From: RGIG4097 sp964550635
GTDB lineage: Bacteria; Bacillota; Clostridia; Christensenellales; CAG-917
Direction: 5' to 3'
NCBI GenBank assembly: GCA_964550635.1
Contig: CAZJZV010000012.1
Span: forward strand, 1-43,669
Length of the DNA: 43,669 nt
The translations under genes were made by a program, and so were the position numbers. Below are positions 39,308 through 43,669 of this stretch, one piece after another. A model generated the notes under the pieces. It was not told the DNA's origin. It searched no databases and saw nothing but the letters and a program-made list of their open reading frames with translations. The stretch's first letter is position 1. The number at the start of each line of letters is the position of its first letter.

Positions 39308-40984
39308 ATGTCCGATTGTCTGACTCTCAAAAAATCAAACTGCAAAAATTGCCACAAATGTATCCGTCATTGCCCCGTGAAAGCGATAAGATTCTCGGGC
39401 AATCAGGCGCATATCATAGGCAACGAGTGTATTTTGTGCGGTCATTGTTTCGTCGTATGCCCGCAAAACGCCAAGGAAATCACCAGCGAAGTCGAAAAGG
39501 CTAAAGTCCTTATTCAGTCGGGTGCGCCCGTCTACGTATCCCTCGCGCCGTCCTTCATTGCAAACTACGAAGGTATCGGCATCAAGGGTATGAGAGAGGC
39601 ACTCAAAAAACTCGGTTTCTACGACGTCGAAGAAACGGCAATCGGTGCGACTATCGTCAAAAACGAATACGAAAGAATGTTGCGTGAAGACGGAAAGGAT
39701 ATTATCATCACGTCCTGTTGTCATTCAGTCAACCTTCTCATACAAAAATATTTTCCAAACGAATTGCAATTCCTTGCGGACGTCATGTCGCCTATGCAGG
39801 CGCACGCGTGCGAAATCAAAAAGAAAAACCCCGACGCAAAAGTCGTATTCATCGGACCTTGCGTTGCCAAAAAGGACGAAGCGGCTTTCTATGAAGGTAT
39901 CGTAGACGCGGTTTTGACTTTTGAAGAGTTGACTCAATGGCTCAAAGAAAGCCGTATCGAATTGGTCGCGGATATGGACGAAACCGCAAAGAGTCGCGCA
40001 AGATTTTTCCCGACTGCGGGAGGCGTCTTGAAGACTATGGCGCAGGATATTCGCGGTTATACATATATGGCGGTGGACGGCGCGGAAAATTGCATATCTG
40101 CACTTAAAGATATCGAAAGAGGGCATATACACCGCTGTTTCATCGAAATGAACGCTTGCGCGGGCGGTTGTATCAACGGACCCGTCATGGAGAAATATCA
40201 CCGCTCTCCCGTCAAGGATTATACCGCGGTCGCAAACTACGCGGGGGATAGGGACTTCGACGTCGTGCAACCCGACCCCGTTGAAGTCAAAAAACAATTC
40301 GGAGTCATTCCGCAAAGAGCGGAAATTCCTTCCGACTACGAAATTTCTCAAGTCCTTCGCGAAATGGGCAAGACAAAACCCGAAGACGAACTCAACTGCG
40401 GTTCGTGCGGATATAACACCTGCCGTGAAAAGGCAATCGCAGTCTTGCAGGGCAAGGCGGAAATCTCAATGTGCTTGCCGTACCTTAAAGACAAGGCGGA
40501 GAGTTTCTCGGATTGCATAGTCAAGAACACTCCCAACGGAATTATCGTGCTCAACGAAAATCTCGAAGTGCAACAAATCAATTCCGCGGCGAAGAAAATC
40601 ATGAACGTGCGCTCCGCCTCCGACGTGCTAGGCGAACCCGTCGTGAGAATACTAGAGCCCCTTCCTTTTCTCAACGTGTTGCAGTCAAAGCGCAGCATAA
40701 AAAACAAACGCAAATACCTTGCCGAATATCAGAAGTTCGTCGAACAAACCATAGTGTACGACTCGACTTATCATCTTCTCGTTTGCATTATGCGCGACGT
40801 AACGGACGAAGAAAGCGAGAAAGAAAAGAAAGAAAATATCAGTCGTCAAACCGTCGAAATCGCGGATAAGGTCGTGGATAAGCAAATGCGTATCGTGCAA
40901 GAGATTGCATCCCTTCTCGGTGAAACGGCGGCGGAAACCAAAATCGCTCTCACCAAACTCAAGGAGTCTATAAGCAATGAATGA
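39308..40984 (+). CDS. Sensory-type [FeFe] hydrogenase with PAS domain (HydS-like)
   Basis: A 558-residue protein with two ferredoxin [4Fe-4S] motifs (Cys12-15-18-22 and 41-44-47-51), H-cluster domain (about 70-325), an extra [4Fe-4S] module (CGSCGYNTC, Cys364, 367, 372, 389), a PAS domain (about 397-500) and a coiled-coil-like tail (500-558). H-cluster motifs are altered: L1 reads TSCCHS (not TSCCP), L2 GPCVAKKDE (not MPCxxK), L3 EMNACAGGCINGP. This architecture matches group C sensory hydrogenases, which sense H2 or redox state and pass a signal. The ATG at 39308 follows AGAGG. It overlaps the phosphatase gene by eight bases. Confidence 0.88.
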   Translation: MSDCLTLKKSNCKNCHKCIRHCPVKAIRFSGNQAHIIGNECILCGHCFVVCPQNAKEITSEVEKAKVLIQSGAPVYVSLAPSFIANYEGIGIKGMREALKKLGFYDVEETAIGATIVKNEYERMLREDGKDIIITSCCHSVNLLIQKYFPNELQFLADVMSPMQAHACEIKKKNPDAKVVFIGPCVAKKDEAAFYEGIVDAVLTFEELTQWLKESRIELVADMDETAKSRARFFPTAGGVLKTMAQDIRGYTYMAVDGAENCISALKDIERGHIHRCFIEMNACAGGCINGPVMEKYHRSPVKDYTAVANYAGDRDFDVVQPDPVEVKKQFGVIPQRAEIPSDYEISQVLREMGKTKPEDELNCGSCGYNTCREKAIAVLQGKAEISMCLPYLKDKAESFSDCIVKNTPNGIIVLNENLEVQQINSAAKKIMNVRSASDVLGEPVVRILEPLPFLNVLQSKRSIKNKRKYLAEYQKFVEQTIVYDSTYHLLVCIMRDVTDEESEKEKKENISRQTVEIADKVVDKQMRIVQEIASLLGETAAETKIALTKLKESISNE

Positions 40985-42149
40985 TTTGTGTGTCGATATA
41001 GGCTATAAAAGCATAAATCACTACGGCGAGCAACTCTGCGGCGACCACGTCGATATTGTCGAGCAGAACGAAAACTCAACCGTAGTCGTGCTTGCGGACG
41101 GACTCGGTAGCGGTGTGAAAGCGAGCATTTTGTCCACGCTCACTTCCAAAATCATATCCACTATGATGTCCGAAGGGCTCTCGATCGAGGACTGCGTGGA
41201 GACTATCGCGGCGACTCTTCCCATATGTTCGGTCAGGGGAGTCGCATATTCTACGTTCACTATCATCCATATAGTTGACAACAGTGAGGCAGAAATCATA
41301 CAATACGATAACCCGCAAGTCATTCTGCTCCGCGACTACAAAAACTACGACTATCCCAAAATCGAGATGAATATCGGCGGAAAGAAGATTTTCAAATCCG
41401 TCGTCAAACTCAAAGAAGGGGACGTTTTCGTCGCAATGAGCGACGGTTGTCCGCACGCGGGTATCGGCTTGCAATACAACTTCGGTTGGAAAAGGGAAGA
41501 CATCATCGACTTCCTTGAAACTATCGCGCCCGTAGGCTACACCGCAAAAACCTATTCCACCATTCTCGTGGACGAGTGCAACAAACTCTACGGCGGAAAA
41601 CCCGGGGACGACGCGACCGCTTGCGTGATAAAAGTCAGACAAAGAGTGCCTATGAACATTCTTTTCGGACCGCCCGCAAACCGCGACGACGCAAACAGAA
41701 TGATGGCGTTGTTCTTCTCGAAAGAAGGCAAACATATCGTATGCGGAGGGACGACTTCGTCTATTGTCTCGAAATATCTCGGCAAGCCCGTCAAGGCAAG
41801 CCTAAACTATATCGCAGGGGACGTTCCGCCTACGGCGGAAATCGAGGGCGTCGACCTTGTGACTGAAGGCGTTATCACCGTCAATAAGGTGCTTGAATAC
41901 GCCAAGGACGCTCTCAACAACAACGAACTCTATGAAAAATGGAGCGTGGGTAGGGACGGCGCAAGCCTAATTTGTAGGTTGCTCTTCGAGGAGGCGACGG
42001 ATATCAACTTCTACGTGGGTAGGGCGATAAACCCCGCTCACCAAAACCCCGACCTTCCTATAAATTTCAATATAAAAATGAACCTCGTTGGAGAACTTTC
42101 AAAGTGCTTGCAACAAATGGGAAAAAGAATAAAGGTGAGTTATTTCTAA
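40977..42149 (+). CDS. SpoIIE-type (PP2C) phosphatase with extra C-terminal domain
   Basis: A 390-residue protein. Residues 1-220 are a PP2C/SpoIIE phosphatase domain with metal-site aspartates in LADGLGSG (Asp41), MSDG (Asp156) and GDDA (Asp211, Asp212). The remaining 170 residues (starting NILFGPPANRDDANRM, with a GGTTSSIV block) are a domain I do not recognise, seen in phosphatases next to sensory hydrogenases. Translation overlaps the HydS-like gene, so phosphatase activity is probably coupled to that sensor. A dephosphorylation target is not encoded beside it, except possibly the APH-like kinase pathway. Confidence 0.87.
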   Translation: MNDLCVDIGYKSINHYGEQLCGDHVDIVEQNENSTVVVLADGLGSGVKASILSTLTSKIISTMMSEGLSIEDCVETIAATLPICSVRGVAYSTFTIIHIVDNSEAEIIQYDNPQVILLRDYKNYDYPKIEMNIGGKKIFKSVVKLKEGDVFVAMSDGCPHAGIGLQYNFGWKREDIIDFLETIAPVGYTAKTYSTILVDECNKLYGGKPGDDATACVIKVRQRVPMNILFGPPANRDDANRMMALFFSKEGKHIVCGGTTSSIVSKYLGKPVKASLNYIAGDVPPTAEIEGVDLVTEGVITVNKVLEYAKDALNNNELYEKWSVGRDGASLICRLLFEEATDINFYVGRAINPAHQNPDLPINFNIKMNLVGELSKCLQQMGKRIKVSYF

Positions 42150-42152
42150 ACT

Positions 42153-43577
42153 ATGAGAAAATTTGACACAAAAGTACAGTATCTCAAATACAAAGTTTTG
42201 AGAGAAGTCGCAAAAGAAGCGTGGGCGGACCGTCTTCCCGAATCCGCCATCGACATTCCGAAAACGATTGTACCCGGCAAAGTGCCGACAATGCGTTGTT
42301 GCGTTTATAAGGAGAGAGCAGTCCTCCTTGAACGCGTCAAAATCGCAATGGGCGGCAACAAAGATAACCACAACGTAATCGAAGTCATAGATATTGCGTG
42401 CGACGAGTGCCCTATGGGCGGATATGAAGTCACCAACTCTTGCAGAGGTTGTCTTGCGCATAGATGCGAAGACGTCTGCAAATTCGGCGCAATTTCTTTC
42501 GACCACAACCACGTCGCTCATATCGACAAATCCAAATGTAAGGAATGCGGTGCGTGCGCAAAAGTCTGCCCGTATAGCGCAATCCACAACTACAAACGCC
42601 CCTGCCAAACCGCTTGCAAAGTCAAGGCTATCAGTATGGGCGAAGACAAACAAGCACTCATCGACAACAGCAAGTGTATCGCTTGCGGTGCGTGCGTCTA
42701 TCAATGCCCCTTCGGCGCAATCACGGACAAGTCATTCATCTTGAACGTCATAGACGATTTGAAGAAGAGCGAAAACAACACGAAGTATAAAGTTTTCGCA
42801 ATCGTTGCACCGTCCATTTCGAGCCAATTCACCTACGCAAAACTCGGTCAAGTTATCACCGGTTTGAAAGAACTCGGGTTTTATACGGTCATAGAAGCCG
42901 CTTTAGGTGCCGATATGGTTGCTCACGCCGAATCGCAGGAACTTGCGGAAAAAGGATTTTTGACCTCGTCTTGCTGTCCCGCTTTCGTGGATTACGTCGA
43001 GAAAAACTTCCCCGACCTTGCGCCTTTCGTGTCCCATAACCTGTCCCCGATGGCGACTATCGCGAAGTATATCAAAGAGCACGAAGCACCTTGCAAAACC
43101 ATTTTCATCGGTCCTTGCACCGCGAAAAAAGCGGAAGTCCAAAGGGAAGAAGTCAAACACTACGTTGACGTCGCTATGACCTTTGAAGAATTGCAAGCAC
43201 TCTTCGACAGTAGGGAAATCGATATCACCACGCTTGAAGAAGGCGTGCTTGACAATGCGTCCTACTTCGGCAGAATTTTCGCGCGTTGCGGAGGTCTGTC
43301 CGACGCGGTCGCGGAAGGTCTGAAAGAGCAGGGTATCGACTTTGAAGTCAAGCCCGTTTCTTGCGACGGAATAGATGCGTGCCGTCTTGCTCTCCTGCAA
43401 AAGAGCAAAGGCAAACTCGACGCCAACTTCATCGAAGGTATGGCGTGCAACGGCGGTTGTATCGGCGGAGCGGGTTGCCTGACTCACGGCGAAAAGAGCA
43501 AATCGGACGTCGACAAATACGGCATGGAAGCCTACGAAAAGACGATAACCGACGCACTCTCTCTTCTCAAAAAATAA
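42153..43577 (+). CDS. [FeFe] hydrogenase, group-B-like
   Basis: A 474-residue hydrogenase catalytic subunit that likely makes or uses H2 with ferredoxin. Four-cysteine sets occur at 97-109, 129-139, 151-155 and 175-185, then the H-cluster domain: L1 TSSCCPAF (Cys274, Cys275), L2 GPCTAKKAE (Cys322), L3 EGMACNGGCIGG (Cys432, Cys436). The conserved TSCCP-type L1 and proton-path Cys274 are present, unlike the sensor upstream. The IGG variant in L3 fits group B enzymes of anaerobes. It starts three bases after the phosphatase stop. Maturases HydE/F/G are not in this window. Confidence 0.9.
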   Translation: MRKFDTKVQYLKYKVLREVAKEAWADRLPESAIDIPKTIVPGKVPTMRCCVYKERAVLLERVKIAMGGNKDNHNVIEVIDIACDECPMGGYEVTNSCRGCLAHRCEDVCKFGAISFDHNHVAHIDKSKCKECGACAKVCPYSAIHNYKRPCQTACKVKAISMGEDKQALIDNSKCIACGACVYQCPFGAITDKSFILNVIDDLKKSENNTKYKVFAIVAPSISSQFTYAKLGQVITGLKELGFYTVIEAALGADMVAHAESQELAEKGFLTSSCCPAFVDYVEKNFPDLAPFVSHNLSPMATIAKYIKEHEAPCKTIFIGPCTAKKAEVQREEVKHYVDVAMTFEELQALFDSREIDITTLEEGVLDNASYFGRIFARCGGLSDAVAEGLKEQGIDFEVKPVSCDGIDACRLALLQKSKGKLDANFIEGMACNGGCIGGAGCLTHGEKSKSDVDKYGMEAYEKTITDALSLLKK

Positions 43578-43592
43578 CCGAAACCAGAAATC

Positions 43593-43622
43593 AAAAAGCC
43601 GTCATTGAGACGGCTTTTTATT
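43593..43622 (+). terminator. Terminator of the rex-adhE-hydrogenase block
   Basis: Eleven-bp stem (43593-43603 / 43609-43619), loop ATTGA, and T-tract on the plus strand. Confidence 0.9.
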
Positions 43623-43631
43623 GTAACACAA

Positions 43632-43654
43632 AACCACCAGATAGTCTGGTGGTT
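43632..43654. repeat. Perfect 10-bp hairpin at the window edge
   Basis: AACCACCAGA / TCTGGTGGTT with a TAG loop, followed by CAGTAGAGGTTTACC at the window end. No T-run follows. It resembles subterminal hairpins of IS200-type elements, but the remainder is outside the window. Confidence 0.5.
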
Positions 43655-43669
43655 CAGTAGAGGTTTACC

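Overview
The window looks like a chromosomal segment from an uncultured, strictly anaerobic, fermentative Clostridia-type bacterium (Bacillota). Supporting signs are AGGAGG-type ribosome binding sites, sigma-A-like promoters, many U-tailed hairpin terminators, the Rex/AdhE pair, a Na+-pumping oxaloacetate decarboxylase, dimeric glycyl-tRNA synthetase and two [FeFe]-hydrogenase-family proteins. No rRNA, CRISPR array or intact transposase was found.

Layout. 1-1.1 kb: start of a minus-strand gene, a duplicated 128-bp terminator repeat and four minus-strand tRNAs (fMet, Met, Glu, Val). 1.2-4.7 kb: FliB-type lysine N-methylase, divergent from pyrG plus a DNA glycosylase. 4.65-4.92 kb: the first of three unusual hairpin-linker arrays. 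5-8.8 kb: minus-strand TSCPD protein, Mrp/NBP35 Fe-S carrier and a MacB-like ABC transporter. 8.8-9.9 kb: about 1.1 kb of palindromic and interspersed repeats without a convincing gene. 9.9-17.6 kb: an operon of GPH-type symporter, metallophosphoesterase, oxaloacetate decarboxylase (alpha, gamma, biotin carrier, beta), biotin ligase and EamA transporter. 17.8-20.8 kb: minus-strand asd-dapA-dapB, where DapB carries a C-terminal aspartokinase-like pair of ACT domains. 21-25.3 kb: membrane protein, TPR protein, acidic helical protein and a convergent YkvI-like transporter. 25.4-29 kb: glyS, two more hairpin arrays, an XRE repressor divergent from a SLOG-type protein with twin operators, an HTH remnant, a 12-cysteine micro-protein and a TspO-like membrane protein. 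29-34.4 kb: coaX, hom, malQ, phosphopantetheinyl transferase, acyl carrier protein and a LysR regulator. 34.7-43.6 kb: rex, adhE, an APH-like kinase, two thioredoxin-like [2Fe-2S] proteins, a PAS-containing sensory-type [FeFe] hydrogenase, a SpoIIE-type phosphatase and a group-B-like [FeFe] hydrogenase.

How the genes work together. The last block is tightly spaced on one strand and appears to join an NADH sensor, ethanol formation, a putative H2 or redox sensor with phosphatase output, and a catalytic hydrogenase: a control circuit for disposal of fermentation electrons. The oxaloacetate decarboxylase block carries its own biotin ligase, so biotin is attached to the carrier subunit by a neighbour. 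The asd-dapA-dapB block makes diaminopimelate, and the ACT fusion suggests feedback control at DapB. CoaX, the phosphopantetheinyl transferase and the carrier protein form a plausible CoA-to-holo-ACP line.

The most novel-looking items are the hairpin-linker arrays with a TGATAT-like 7-nt linker, the DapB-ACT fusion, the rex-adhE-hydrogenase linkage, the XRE/SLOG pair and the cysteine-rich micro-protein.
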